Shown: positions 1 to 10,639, numbered from the stretch's first letter. The stretch: 64,000 bases of DNA from Ariolimax columbianus (GCA_036924085.1 JAVGWX010000001.1:6360681-6424680); one strand, 5' to 3'. Numbers and translations: made by a program. The notes: generated from the sequence alone by a model not told the origin.

Positions 1-1075
1 TGATTTTTCACTACGACTAAATATGCAACATCTAACAGAACAGTTTTGAATTGGCTAATAATAGCTCTTCAGGGTCATGACTTTAATTCGTTCACACACA
101 AAATGTAATTATATTCAGTCAGGCATACACAAAAATCAATCGTTAAAGATGGGTACGAATTTTGGAACGGACTCTAACCCGTCACAATATTTTTGAGGTG
201 TTATTTCATAACATGAGAGAGCACAATTATAGCGCTGTAACTTTAACTGTCATGCGTACAGGACCACGAACATGGATGAGGTAGAAGGCTCACACACCTG
301 AGGCAGGATGGCTCAGTATTAATGTTAGCGTGTGTCTAGATCTCCTCTTAATGCACACATATTTTGCGACTTTTAGCACATCAAAACGTAGCTGTCACCG
401 TACATACAAATAAGACGTACACTCATTGCTCAGTATTAATGTTAGCCTGTGTCTAGATCTCCTCTTAATGCACACGTTTTACGACTTTTAGCACATCAAA
501 ACGTAGCTGTCACCGTACATACAAATAAGACGTACACTCATTGAACAGCTGAAAAATGAACTATTTTCAAGTTAAACTCCAGAGCATGTAGCTAATGTTG
601 TTTTCTTTTAAAAGTGGCTGTGGAACGAGAAAACAATTCACGTCAGGTGTCCAGTTTCAAACATTATCCACCAAAGGATACTACATGTACTTGACATAGG
701 TACACAATACTAGCAGCTAACCAAATTTAGTGCTTGCACCTTACAATGGAAAGGTTAAACGAAGGCTTGATTGACGTGCCCCCAGAAAACTACCCAATAA
801 TAGCTAAGTCTATTCAATATGAAAACGTCTTGTAAATCCACTTGAAGATATACAACAGCTGGTTGTCCTTGATTATATATTCTGTCAATGTTATCACATT
901 TTCTCAATGGTAATGTACTGTTTAATTGAATCATGTCGTTGCATGGAATTGTTCAATAAAAAGATAAAAGCAACCTCCGGGATTGAGTTCTTTGATCAAT
1001 TGTTACATTGTAGTGTGTTATCGATATTGCCAATGTGGAGTGTGTAAAAGGTGTGGATGTTGTCAATGTATGTAG
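1..1075. other. Unrecognised intergenic DNA with one direct duplication
   Basis: I see no convincing coding sequence here. The only structure is a direct duplication of about 117 bp: copy one runs about 311-427 and copy two about 428-543. The copies are nearly identical, with a small deletion and substitution in the second (the bases after ATGCACAC). The rest is AT-rich DNA without recognisable motifs. Confidence 0.6.
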
Positions 1076-1597
1076 ATATGTAGTGAGTGCCTGGGTGACA
1101 TCAGTGACAAAACATGTTCTATATGTAGTGAGTACCTGGGTGATATCAGTGACAGAATATGTCATATATGTAGTGAGTGCCTAAGTGATATCAGTGACAT
1201 AATATGTCCTATATGTAGTGAGTGTCTGGGTGATATCAGTGACATAACATATCCGATATGTAGTGAGTGTCTGGGTGATAGCAGTGACAAAACATATCCT
1301 ATTTGTAGTGAGAGATTTATAATGATCAGTGAAAAAGCATGTCCTATATGTAGTGAGTGCCAGGCTGATATCAGTAACATAACATATCCTATATGTTGTG
1401 AGTGTCTGTGTGATATCAGTGACAAAACATGTTCTATATGTAGTGAGTACCTGGGTGATATCAGTGACAGAACATGTCCTACATGTAGTGAGTGTCTGTG
1501 TGATATCATTGACAGAACATGTCATATATCTAGTGAGTGCCTGGGTGATATCATTGACAGAACATGTCCTATATGTAGTGGGTGCCTGGGAGATACA
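1076..1597. repeat. Minisatellite, 45-bp unit, about 11.6 copies
   Basis: The unit begins GTAGTGAGTGCCTGGGTGA and repeats every 45 bp without indels. Because 45 is a multiple of three, the plus frame (after a TAG at 1073-1075) and two minus frames stay open. The plus frame reads a 15-residue repeat with paired cysteines. I read this as array DNA lying against the 3' end of the adjacent PLE copy and not as a zinc-binding protein. Confidence 0.9.
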
Positions 1598-1702
1598 AAT
1601 GTGTCTTTGATTGACCTTATCTTCACACATTCTGCGCAAATCAAAGTGTAAAACATGTCTAGGTATGATCAGATACATCATTATAATGAAAACACAAACT
1701 AA

Positions 1703-1740
1703 AACTACGTTTCGACCAATTCGCCTTCATCAGGGACAAC
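1703..1740 (-). ncRNA. Hammerhead-ribozyme-like core of the PLE 3' region
   Basis: On the minus strand CTGATGA (1733-1727) is followed by a short imperfect stem (GGC/GGTC) and then GAAAC (1713-1709). That is the order and spacing of a hammerhead catalytic core: CUGAUGA, stem II, GAAA. PLEs are known to carry hammerhead ribozymes in their terminal repeats. Stems I and III are not clear to me, and stem II has a mismatch, so this is a core match and not a shown ribozyme. The same block occurs in copy 2 at 58868-58921. Confidence 0.5.
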
Positions 1741-2099
1741 GAACAGCAACATCAACAATGAACTAACGAATCATAGAAGAAGGGAAGAATACATATATTG
1801 AGAATATGAATATATACATGTGTCAGAAAATTGCTTATCTGGATAACAAGAAGCCGTCATAGCGAACCTCCCGTGTCAGAGGTCGGATACAAAATGACGG
1901 ACGAAGGCTGGAAGAAGTGTCCGGGAGGGGCTAATAAGTGGGATACGGCTACCTAGGCCGAAAGTGGCAAAATAAGGAAAGGCAAAATAGTGATATGGGT
2001 TGAGAGAAAAGATGATGACAGATGGAGGCAAGGATGAGATGAAGACTAGGAAAATAAATGGATGATATTGATGCCATGCGGCAGGGGGCATCCCATGCG

Positions 2100-2895
2100 G
2101 GAGATCAGTTTTTTTTCTCAATTACAAGTCGATGACCATCACCAGAGAGGAAAGAACATATGCCTGTGACACTGACATCGACTTTGTCTGGCTGACCAAG
2201 TCCATTGAAATGACTGGCAGTTGGGGAACCCGTGCCGTTATATTTATATATCATTGAGGTTTTGCCGAAAAGGTGCATGCAGTTCCAGACTAGTCTCCCC
2301 ATTGTATGTCCTACCACACTGGAAACAAATGATGGGATATAAAAGGTTGCGAGACTTGCCAGTGAAACCCTCCTTTACAACCAACTGTTCCTTGGGGAAG
2401 GTAACCGAGAAAGTTAGGATAACATGTGGCCTAGTAACACAGCTACGAGCGTTACGACACGGCTTGGGGCCTAGATGGCTATGGGTGCTGGTGATCATGC
2501 GGTCACTGACCAGCAAGTTTCACAGGCTGCTGTCGCATTTGTCATAAGGTAGAGGATCGGGAGAAATCTCAATAGTGGAAGAATCGGAGTGAAGGATAGG
2601 AGGATTGTCGGGTAAAATAAGCCAGACAGAGGCGTAGTGAGGGCGGCCCCTGGGAGTGAGGGGGTCATTGCGGGGGACAAGGAGAACTTTCTGGAGGGTG
2701 GAGGAGAAAGTAATCTCACTGTAGAGCGACTCACGGAAGGAGTCAAGCATTTTGTGGGTCATGAGAAGAATTTCCTCGTCGTCCTGACAGAGGCGGCGGT
2801 GCGGAGGAGCTGGGGGAAATAGAGCGAATCACAGCATAATTTAGAATTAAAAGAAATATAGATGAGGAAGTTTGACGTGTCGGTGGATTTGTAGT
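2100..2895 (-). pseudogene. PLE polyprotein remnant (RT end, zinc knuckle, GIY-YIG)
   Basis: Several minus-strand frames together spell the C-terminal half of a PLE protein. About 2880-2750 matches the post-catalytic RT region, 2762-2520 matches the thumb and connector region (MLDSFRESLYSEITFSS against MLDFFRKRLYPETTLSS in copy 2), and 2516-2244 matches the linker and endonuclease. The endonuclease stretch keeps the linker cysteine-histidine cluster partly (CRNARSCVTRPH, where copy 2 has a C-x2-C-H) and a GIY-YIG-type core around GRTYNGET. The tyrosine is kept but the following isoleucine is Asn. Frameshifts occur near 2750 and 2520-2500, and the stretch after about 2245 shifts frame again (SPTASHFNG). 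It cannot make a protein. In PLEs the RT primes on target DNA cut by the GIY-YIG nuclease. Confidence 0.8.
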
Positions 2896-3530
2896 AGACA
2901 GTGGTGGAAAAACTGGCAGGACATATGGAGACACTGGTGGAGAGGCCAGCAGGACATATGGAGACAGTGGTGAAGAAACTTTCAGGACGTATGGAGACAG
3001 TGGTGGAGAGACCAGGAGGACATATGGAGACAATGGTGGAGAAGCTGGTAGGACTTATGGAGACAGTGGTGGATAAACTGACAGGACTTATGGAGACAGC
3101 GGTGGAGAAACTGGCAGGACTTATGGAGACAGTGGTGGAGAAATTGGCAGGACTTATGGAAACAGTGGGGGAGAAACTGGCAGGACTTATGGAGACAGCG
3201 GTGGAGAAACTGGCAGGACTTATGGAGACAGCGGTGGAGAAACTGGCAGGGCTTATGGAGACAGTGGTGGAGAAACTGGCAGGACTTATAGAGACAGTGG
3301 TGGAGAAACTGGCAAGACTTATGGAAACAGCGGTGGAGAAACTGGCAGGACTTATGGAGACAGTGGTGGAAAGGCCAGCAGGACATTAGAGACAGTAGTG
3401 GAAAGTCTAGCAGGACATCAGAGACAGTGGTGTACAGGCCAGCCGGACATCAGAGACAGTGGTGGACAGGCCAGCAGGACATGAGAGACAGTGGTGGACA
3501 GGCCAGCAGGACATATGGAGACAGTATTCT
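2896..3530. repeat. Minisatellite, 33-bp unit, about 19 copies, built from PLE coding sequence
   Basis: The unit contains GACAGTGGTGGAGAAACTGG and a GGACTTATGGA half. Its reverse complement aligns, with about six mismatches over 33 bp, to a 33-bp stretch in the intact PLE copy (57625-57657) that starts and ends at a repeated ACTGTC. The array is flanked on both sides by PLE sequence, so it is an internal expansion. It is open in plus and minus frames because 33 is a multiple of three. Confidence 0.85.
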
Positions 3531-3620
3531 CGAAAAAGTGTATATATGTGTGGGAGATATCAGACGTGAAATGGACAGATGGATGAAGTCATTCACTAAC
3601 GCGTGTACCAGTCACGGTTG

Positions 3621-3864
3621 TCTTTCAAAACAAAATGTTGCAGACTAGTTGTGACTTTATAACACAATCTTGCAGGCTAGTTGTGTATTTATAACACAAT
3701 GTGCTTCATACTTATCCACACAGAAACGACGTCTGCTACACAAGTACAAAAAAATGTCGTTTTAGATATTTTGTACACTATGTGTGGAAGTTGAATTGTG
3801 TACATACAGTATAATGAATGTGTGGCAGAGAATTGGTAAGGATTACACAAAAAGTGGCAAATGA
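3621..3864. other. AT-rich spacer
   Basis: This short stretch has a partial duplication around TAACACAAT (3660 and 3693) and otherwise nothing I recognise. It may be further decayed PLE flank. Confidence 0.4.
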
Positions 3865-4311
3865 CAAACATTGATAGGGGTCAATAATAGCACACATACC
3901 AACACAACCAGACCTCGCAAACATTGACAGGAGTCAACAATAGCACACATACCAACACAGCCAGACCTCTCAAACATTGACAGTGGTCAACAGTAGCACA
4001 CATACCAACACAACCAGACCTCTCAAACATTGACAGGAGTCAACAATAGCACACATACCAACACAACCAGACCTCTCAAACATTGACAGTGGTCAACAGT
4101 AGCACACCTACCAACACAACCAGACCTCTCAAACATTGACAGGGGTCAACAATAGCACACATACCAACACAACCAGACCTCTCAAACATTGACAGTGGTC
4201 AACAATCGCACACATACCAACAAAACTAGACCTCTCAAACATTGACAGGGGTCAACAATCGCACACATACCAACAAAACCAGACCTCTCAAACATTGACA
4301 GTGGTCAACAG
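3865..4311. repeat. Minisatellite, 53-bp unit, about 8.4 copies
   Basis: Units begin CAAACATTGACAG and end CAACCAGACCTCT. Variants alternate between GGAGTCAACAATAG and GTGGTCAACAGTAG, which suggests duplication of unit pairs. Confidence 0.9.
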
Positions 4312-4444
4312 GGATCATGCAATTGTGTTGTTTTACCACAAACCCGAACACTCTTAGTAAATGTGAATTTAGAAATGAGGTGAATGTAATTTATTTGAAT
4401 ACTTGTGTCCAACGAGCGCTGACAGACGACCTTGGTGGGAGCAT

Positions 4445-4795
4445 GAATAGGTGAAGGTAGGAACTCTGTCTGTCAAACGATTAGGTGACGGTAGGAACTC
4501 CGTCTGACAAACCATTAGGTGACGGTAGGAACTTTATCTGACAAACCATTAAGTGACGGTAGGAACTCTATCTGACAAACCATTAAGTGCTGGTAGGAAC
4601 TCTATCTAACAAACTATTAAGTTACGGTAGGAACTCTACCTGTCAAACTATTAAGTGATGGTAGGAACTCTATCTGACAAACCATTAAGTGACGGTAGGA
4701 ACTCTATCTGACTAACCATTAAGTGACGGTAGGAGCTCTATCTGACAAACCATTAAGTGACGGTAGGAACTCTATCTGACAAACCATTAACATTC
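4445..4795. repeat. Minisatellite, 34-bp unit, about 10 copies
   Basis: Units read GTGACGGTAGGAACTCTATC and then TGACAAACCATTAA. The first and last units are the most diverged. Confidence 0.9.
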
Positions 4796-5284
4796 CTTGC
4801 CCGCTGTAGCCAAAGTAGCGGGTTTAGGCTGAAGTGAGTAAGTACATCAGCGTCATCTTTGTCTAACATATTATTCCTCGACTATGTTGTGTTAGGTAAG
4901 GCTGGTGCACATGGAAGCACAGGAAAGTAGGCCTACAAGCCTCAGAGGATTCCTTAGTGTTAACTAGGATTTCGATGTTTTGCAGAGGCTTGGCACATAT
5001 TTTGTTACAAAACATACGGATTTCCTAGAGTGATATGACTGAGGCTTATGTTGATTTTTGAAATAAACTGGAAAGCTCACGCCATTCTTTAGTTTATGTG
5101 GTCTCAGTGTTACAATGTACATGAAGATACCGTGCTTCCAGATTTCCCTTGTCCGGCAGCTGTTTCTAAATTCAACGTAGTTCAGTTCAGTTGGATCGAG
5201 GTTTCCATATCAGTGGTGCCCATCATTAAGATGAAATGCGGTTGGTTTTATCATGCTGTGTATGTAAATATTATTAATGGCCGG
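4796..5284. other. Unrecognised spacer
   Basis: No repeat or coding homology was recognised. A long plus-strand frame opens at 5096, but it runs straight into the 36-bp array and its unique N-terminal part resembles nothing I know. Confidence 0.5.
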
Positions 5285-5970
5285 CTAACAGAAATGATGG
5301 CTTCTACCGCTCACTACACGCTAACAGGAAGGCTGGCTTCTATCGTTCACTACCCGCTAACAGTAAGGCTGACTTCTACCATTCACTACACGCTAAGAGG
5401 AAGGCTGGCTTCTATCGTTCACTACCCGCTAACAGTAAGGCTGACTTCTACCATTCACTACACGCTAAGAGGAAGGCTGGCTTCTATCGTTCACTACCCG
5501 CTAACAGTAAGGCTGACTTCTACCATTCACTACACGCTAAGAGGAAGGCTGGCTTCTATCGTTCACTACCCGCTAACATTAAGGCTGACTTCTACCGTTC
5601 ACTACACGCTAACAGTAAGGCTGACTTCTACCGCTAACTACACGCTAAGAGGAAGGATGGCTTCTACCGCTCACTACCCGCTAACAGTAAGGCTGACTTC
5701 TACCGTTCACTACACGCTAACAGGAGGGCTGTTCTTCTACCGTTCACTACACGCTTACGTGAAGGATGGCTTCTACCGCTCACTACACGCTTACATGAAG
5801 GATGGCTTCTACCGCTCACTACACGCTTACATGAAGGATGGCTTCTACCGCTCACTACACGCTTGCAGGAAGGATGGCTTCTACCGCTCACTACAAGCTA
5901 ACAGGAATGATGGCTTCTACCGCCCACTACACGCTAACAGGAAAGCCCTTTTGATCGCCCACTACACGTT
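5285..5970. repeat. Minisatellite, 36-bp unit, about 19 copies, with a 72-bp higher-order part
   Basis: The unit is CTAACAGTAAGGCTGACTTC followed by TACCGTTCACTACACG. From about 5310 to 5600 two unit types alternate (AACAGTAAGGCTGAC, then AGAGGAAGGCTGGC), giving a 72-bp dimer repeated about four times. The 3' units differ (TTACATGAAGGATGGC). The 12-residue period keeps a 310-residue frame open (5096-6028), which I do not call as a gene. Confidence 0.9.
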
Positions 5971-6155
5971 CTGGTGTCGTCTTTGCATTTCCAGAACATG
6001 GTTAGCGTGTTACAATCAGGTTGAGTGAGGTTATTTGTACAACACCCGTTCACACGAGATTTCGAATGATGTTACAGGAGATCTTATAGTCAACGCGTTC
6101 ACCTGATGTTGAATGACAGTCACCGAACTACCACACTGTGCCGCTTACCATTTTA
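5971..6155. other. Short unique spacer
   Basis: Unique sequence separates the 36-bp array from the C-rich array. Nothing was recognised. Confidence 0.5.
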
Positions 6156-7245
6156 CTTCCCATATTGACTGACTTCAACGACTGCCACACCCTCCTCCCC
6201 ATGTTGACTGACTTCAACGACTGCCACCATCCCTCCCTCCCCATGTTGACTGACTTCAACGACTACCACATCCCTCCCTCCCCATGTTGACTGACTTCAA
6301 AGACTGCAACCACCCCACCTCCCCCTCCACATGTTAACTGACTTCAACGACTGCCACACCCCCCCCCTCCTCCTTCCCATGATGACTGACTTCAACGACT
6401 GCCACACCCCCCCTCCTCCTTCCCATGATGACTGACTTCAACGACTGCCACACCCCCCTCCTCCTTCCCATGTTGACTGACTTCAACGACTGCCACATCC
6501 CCCCCTCTTTCTCCTTCTCCTGTTGACTGACTTCAACGACTGCCACACCCCCCCCCTCTTTCTCCTTCTCGTGTTGACTGACTTCAACGACTGCAACACC
6601 CCCCTCCTCCTGCCCCTCATTCCCATGTTGACTGACTTCAACGACTGACACACCCCCCCCCCCTCCTCCTTCCCATGTTGACTGACTTCAACGACTGTCA
6701 CACCCCCCTCCTCCTGCCCCTCATTCCCATGATGACTGACTTCAACGACTGCCACACCCCCCTCCTTCCCATGATGACTGACTTCAACGACTGCCACACC
6801 CCCCCTCCTCCTTCCCATGTTGACTGACTTCAATGACTGCCACACCAGCCCCCCCCCCCTCATCCTTATCATGTTGACTGACTTCAACGACTGACACATC
6901 CCCCCCTCCTCCTTCCCATGATGACTGACTTGAACGACTGCCACACCCCCCCCTCATTCCCATGTTGACTGACTTCAACGGCTGCCACACCCCCCCCTCC
7001 TCCTTCCCATGATGACTGACTTGAACGACTGCCACACCCCCCCCATCCCCCCCTCATTCCCATGATGACTGACTTCAACGGCTGCCACATCCCCCCTCCT
7101 CCTTCTCATGATGACTGACTTCAACGACTGCCACATCCCCCCTCCTCCTTCCCATGATGACTGACTTCAACGACTGCCACATGCCCCCCTCTTCCTTCCC
7201 ATGATGACTGACTTCAAAGACTGCTACTCACTCCCCCTTTTTTCC
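6156..7245. repeat. C-rich minisatellite, unit about 40-60 bp, about 24 copies
   Basis: Each unit has a constant part (TGACTGACTTCAACGACTGC then CACA) and a variable C/CT tract (CCCCCCCTCCTCCTTCCCAT). Length variation comes almost entirely from the C tract and from an optional second block (CTCCTGCCCCTCATTCCCAT). The minus strand therefore carries regularly spaced G runs. All four long minus-strand ORFs here are reading of this repeat. Confidence 0.9.
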
Positions 7246-7899
7246 TTCACATGACGTCACTGAAAGGATGTCCGTATTTTTTCCTTAACTAAAGTTCTTG
7301 TTTTATAAACCACCGCCCACATTTCATGAGGTTGTAGCACCGGACATGATCAGCGATAGAGGTTTGTGAGCTGAATGGAAACAAAACGTGATTCCTGTTA
7401 GCTCGAGATATTTGTTTTCCCTTGAGGGACACTGCCTTGATTGTCTTTAGTGTTGCTGATTCTACCCACCGAATATCTGGCAGGACATAATGACGTTGTT
7501 CCACACCATTGTCACTTGGTGTGCTTCTTGTTGTTAAATGCGCCTGCATGTTTTATCTTGAATCAGGTTCATCGATTTGATTGATATGTATTCTGATATT
7601 ATAGGATGATACATTACCTCAACAGAATGCTATTAATAATTAGTCAGTTGCCCCATCATCGCTGCATGTTCATATTAAAGGCTTCGAGAGTAAACCATGA
7701 GGCAAAATCTGCAAACGGTGTCAACTCCAGTAGTCTCCCCTACGTCATGCCACTGGGCCCATTTACCTCAATATCAGATAGTAAAGCACTTCCTCGCGTA
7801 ATCTTCTTCAAAAAGCAACCAAGTGGTTAAACTTCATCAAGATACTCGCTAGCACAAATTGTGGATCTGATAAACAAATTCTTGGGTGACTATACCTTG
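7246..7899. other. Unrecognised spacer
   Basis: No gene was recognised. About 7676-7760 shows weak nucleotide similarity to 29790-29870 (shared CAAAATCTGCA, CTCCAGT, TGCCACTGG with similar spacing), so it may hold part of an old dispersed repeat. Confidence 0.4.
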
Positions 7900-9090
7900 A
7901 ATTGTGCGACCATTGATGGACTATAGCTTTCCCATGCATACCACTGTAAGAACCTATAACAGCTCATCTGTTGACCACAAGCTCACTGTGTTAAAGTACT
8001 GCCTCTACATAGATCCCAGGCGACGACACCAGAGAAGGAAACCGGCTGAGATACTAAGAATCTCCAAACTGGAAAGTGGTCCCTATGTGGAGGGCTTTCA
8101 CAGGGCTCTGGACAGCTCTCTCATCCTCTTTCAAAATGGGAACCTTCACCAATATTCTCATAGTTGCCCAGAACTAGATCAGTGCCACGCATGCTGCATG
8201 GGTGAACAGAAAGGCAGATCAGGTCAAGCAATATGTAGATAGAAATTACTGGAAGTGGTTGTACGATACAGTACATTGTCACGGGCCCAATTACTTATCA
8301 CTGGAAGTGGTGTTAAGATACAGTACATTGTCACGGGCCCAATTACTTATCACTAGAAGTGGTTGGACGATACAGTACATTGCCACGGGCCCAATTACTT
8401 ATCACTGGAAGTGGTTGTACGATACAGTACATTGTCACGGGCCCAATTACTTATCGCCGACAAGTAATGATGATGGAATGGCACCTGACAAAAAAAGTCT
8501 TTATTATAGAGCGCTGGTCAGAATATTACATTGCCATCCTGAACTGTTCGTCCACCATAACAATAGCAAAAACGTGTATTCTCAAGTTGCATTCAACGGC
8601 AGACTCGGTATCTGGCCCAGTAAAGATGAGGTGGAGAAAGCAGGTAGTCTAATGTCCAGCTGTAAAGCCCTTGTGTCCAATGCTATTTCTGCAGAGGTTT
8701 ACAAAGCAGGAGGCATGTGCTGCAAAGTTAGCTAACAAGCATATTACGCTCAATTTGAAGGCAGATCATTTACCACAGAGACTGAAAGATATCCACAAGT
8801 ACGAGCGCAAGCGCAACCGAAAATGTTGTGATAACCAAAGGAGAATTTCCCTTCTGTCGTTGCTGGAAAAATTATAGTTCCTGTTGTGCTCAAATGTTTA
8901 ACAAGCCGTCCTAAAGAGCTACTAGAAGAGAGTCGATGTGGTTTCTGAACTGATCGCTAGACGGCTGACATGACATTTACAGCTCTTCAAATTCCAGATA
9001 AATTCTAGGACCAGACATCGTGACTTGTGCATGACTATTATTTATCTGATTACGGTCTTCATCATTGTCAACACTCTGGATTAAGGTTTT
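7900..9090 (+). pseudogene. RTE-like non-LTR retrotransposon remnant (endonuclease end to RT motif A)
   Basis: Translated pieces in changing frames follow the order of an RTE/BovB-type LINE ORF. About 7950-8070 gives the end of the AP endonuclease (SVDHKLTVLKYCLY, with the family's SDH triad region read as VDH) and the basic segment after it. About 8415-8540 gives LYDTVHCHGPNY and then, in another frame, IIERWSEYY. About 8620-8715 gives PSKDEVEKAGSLMSSCKA, then ISAEVYKAGG, the start of the RT. 8770-8875 gives LPQRLKDIHKYERKRN and CDNQRRISLLSLLEKL, the RT fingers motifs. 8915-9000 gives LLEESRCGF. About 9010-9090 looks like the motif A region with its aspartate lost. Frameshifts, stops and two internal arrays make it dead. 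RTE-like LINEs encode an AP endonuclease and RT for target-primed reverse transcription. The clade call rests on remembered motifs. Confidence 0.75.
8251..8458. repeat. Minisatellite, 52-bp unit, 4 copies, inside the RTE remnant
   Basis: GGAAGTGG recurs at 8251, 8303, 8355 (as AGAAGTGG) and 8407, each followed by TACGATACAGTACATTG and CGGGCCCAATTACTTATC. The last copy continues into RTE sequence, and the unit encodes an RTE segment (LYDTV...GPNY), so the array is an internal duplication of the element. The period is not a multiple of three and so scrambles the frame. Confidence 0.85.
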
Positions 9091-9480
9091 AATTATTGTC
9101 AACACTCTGGATTATGGTTTTCATCATTGTCAACACTCTGGATTATGGTTTTCATCATTGTCAACACTCTGGATTAAGGTTTTCATCATTGTCAACACTC
9201 TGGATTATGGTTTTCATCATTGTCAACACTCTGGATTATGGTCTTTATCATTATCAACACTCTGGAGTATGGTTTTCATCATTATCAACAGGGGCAGTCT
9301 CTGGATTAAGGTCTCCAGCGTTGTCAACACTCTTGAGTAAGGTCTTCAATATCATTAACACTCTGGAATAAGGTCTGTAATATTATGTACACATTGGAGT
9401 AAGGTGTTCAATATTATTTACACTCTGGAGTTAGGTCTTCAGCCTTGTAAACACTTTGGAGTAAGGTCTTCAATAGTCGC
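9068..9480. repeat. Minisatellite, 31-bp unit, about 13 copies
   Basis: The core is CACTCTGGATTATGGTTTTC followed by ATCATTGTCAA. Units are nearly identical to about 9290 and then drift progressively (CTGGAGTAAGGTCTTCAAT). The first unit is continuous with the RTE remnant at the position of RT motif A. Confidence 0.9.
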
Positions 9481-9640
9481 AATAACCTTATAGTTTGCTA
9501 CTACGACTCGGCAAGCTGTGTAACAATATAGCATCTCATTTTGTTTTAAAATGTGTGAATTTAGAAAGAATTTGTTGACGTGAGCGAGAAGGAGTGGCGA
9601 GGTTAATGAGAGTAGTTTCATGAAGGAAACTAATTATCGA
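9481..9640. other. Unique spacer
   Basis: Nothing was recognised. Confidence 0.4.
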
Positions 9641-10117
9641 AGAGACAGAGGGAGAGAGAGGGAGAGAGAGGAGCGAGGGACAATTGGAGATGAGCGATGT
9701 TTATAACAAAATTTAAATGAGAGAAGGCACATTAACCTCAGTGTTGAAAAACATTCAAAATAGCTTGTGCAAGAGAGAGGAAAGGAGTGAGAGGATGAGT
9801 TATAAGGAGGAGCTAGTGATTATGGGAGTGAAGAAACTGAGAGTATAAAAAGGTTAACATGAAGGGGTGAGAGAGAGAGAGAGAGAGGAGAGAAGGAGGA
9901 GAGAGAGAGAGAAAGTGGAAGAAAGATTTACAGAACAAATGGGAGAGAATAGAGAGAAAGACGAACGATAAAGACGTATAGATAATGCAGAGACAGATAA
10001 AACATTTGTTGAAAGTAGAATGACAAAATATTTAGAGAGAGAGGGAGATAGTGGAGAAAAATATAAAAAAGATAGAGGGGGGCAGAGGAAAATAGATATA
10101 ATTGGAAAAAACATATT

Positions 10118-10160
<43 letters not shown>

Positions 10161-10370
10161 GCAGAAAGGACAGATACAAATGTGGAGAGCTTGAGAATGC
10201 ATATTATATGTTAGTAAATGTAAAATAGTAGATACAATTAGAGGAAATAATGGAGAAAAGATAGGAAAAAAAGAGACTGATGTAGTGGTAAAAAGTTAGA
10301 AAATGAAAGAGTGCGGAGGAAGAGACAGAGGGTGGAAAGCAAATGAAGAGATAAAGAAGGTAATTGAATA
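9641..10370. repeat. GA-rich low-complexity tract
   Basis: The plus strand is strongly purine-biased, with (GA)n runs at about 9866-9912 and 10118-10152. Scattered ORFs on either strand are products of this composition. Confidence 0.8.
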
Positions 10371-10450
10371 CATACATGTCTTCTTGTTCTGATCCTTCGC
10401 TGGTCCTAAATAGCACGTTGTGACTTTCTGTTCTACTTTGCTACGAGGCT

Positions 10451-10620
10451 GTGGTATATGTGCATTCCCACCTGAAACATCCAATTTCGTTTGGCGTCTT
10501 TATATACCAGGTTTGCCTTCCCACTGTGATCCCTATTCTCTTAGCCAGAATACACGTGTGCAGCCTGTTTCCAGGGCAACTGCTTAGAGGCGGAACAGAG
10601 TTCTGGTGAGCTGAGGGTCG
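10451..10620 (+). repeat. Dispersed repeat, copy 1
   Basis: This segment aligns in the same orientation with about 32662-32818. Shared blocks include ACATCC(A/G)ATTTCG, AGGTTTGCCTTCC, and ATCTCTTAGCCAG against ATTCTCTTAGCCAG, then GCAG-C-GTTTC. I do not recognise the family. Confidence 0.6.
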
Positions 10621-10639
10621 GTGATGCTGATACAAGCTG

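Larger units (their letters stand above)
1610..3620 (-). mobile_element. Degenerate Penelope-like element, copy 1
   Basis: Read on the minus strand, this region matches the better preserved PLE copy at 57090-59013 over its RT C-terminal half, linker, GIY-YIG domain and 3' untranslated region. The match is broken by frameshifts. Homology is present on both sides of the 33-bp array at 2896-3530: 3535-3600 matches the segment just upstream of the array unit (the reverse complement has GACTTCATCC, then ATATCTCCC, where copy 2 has GACTTCCATCC and ATTTCCCTC), and 2895 downward matches the segment just after it. The array therefore sits inside the element. The 3' end lies near 1610, beside the 45-bp array. 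The copy is 5'-truncated and not functional. Confidence 0.85.

Noticed and set aside
1076..1651. Repeated C-x2-C pattern suggesting a zinc-binding repeat protein
   Set aside because: The pattern follows from a 45-bp noncoding-type array open on both strands. There is no start codon context, and the repeats vary at the cysteines.
5096..6028. 310-residue plus-strand ORF
   Set aside because: Nearly all of it is the 36-bp array read in frame (12-residue repeats). The unique N-terminal part matches nothing and there is no independent sign of coding.
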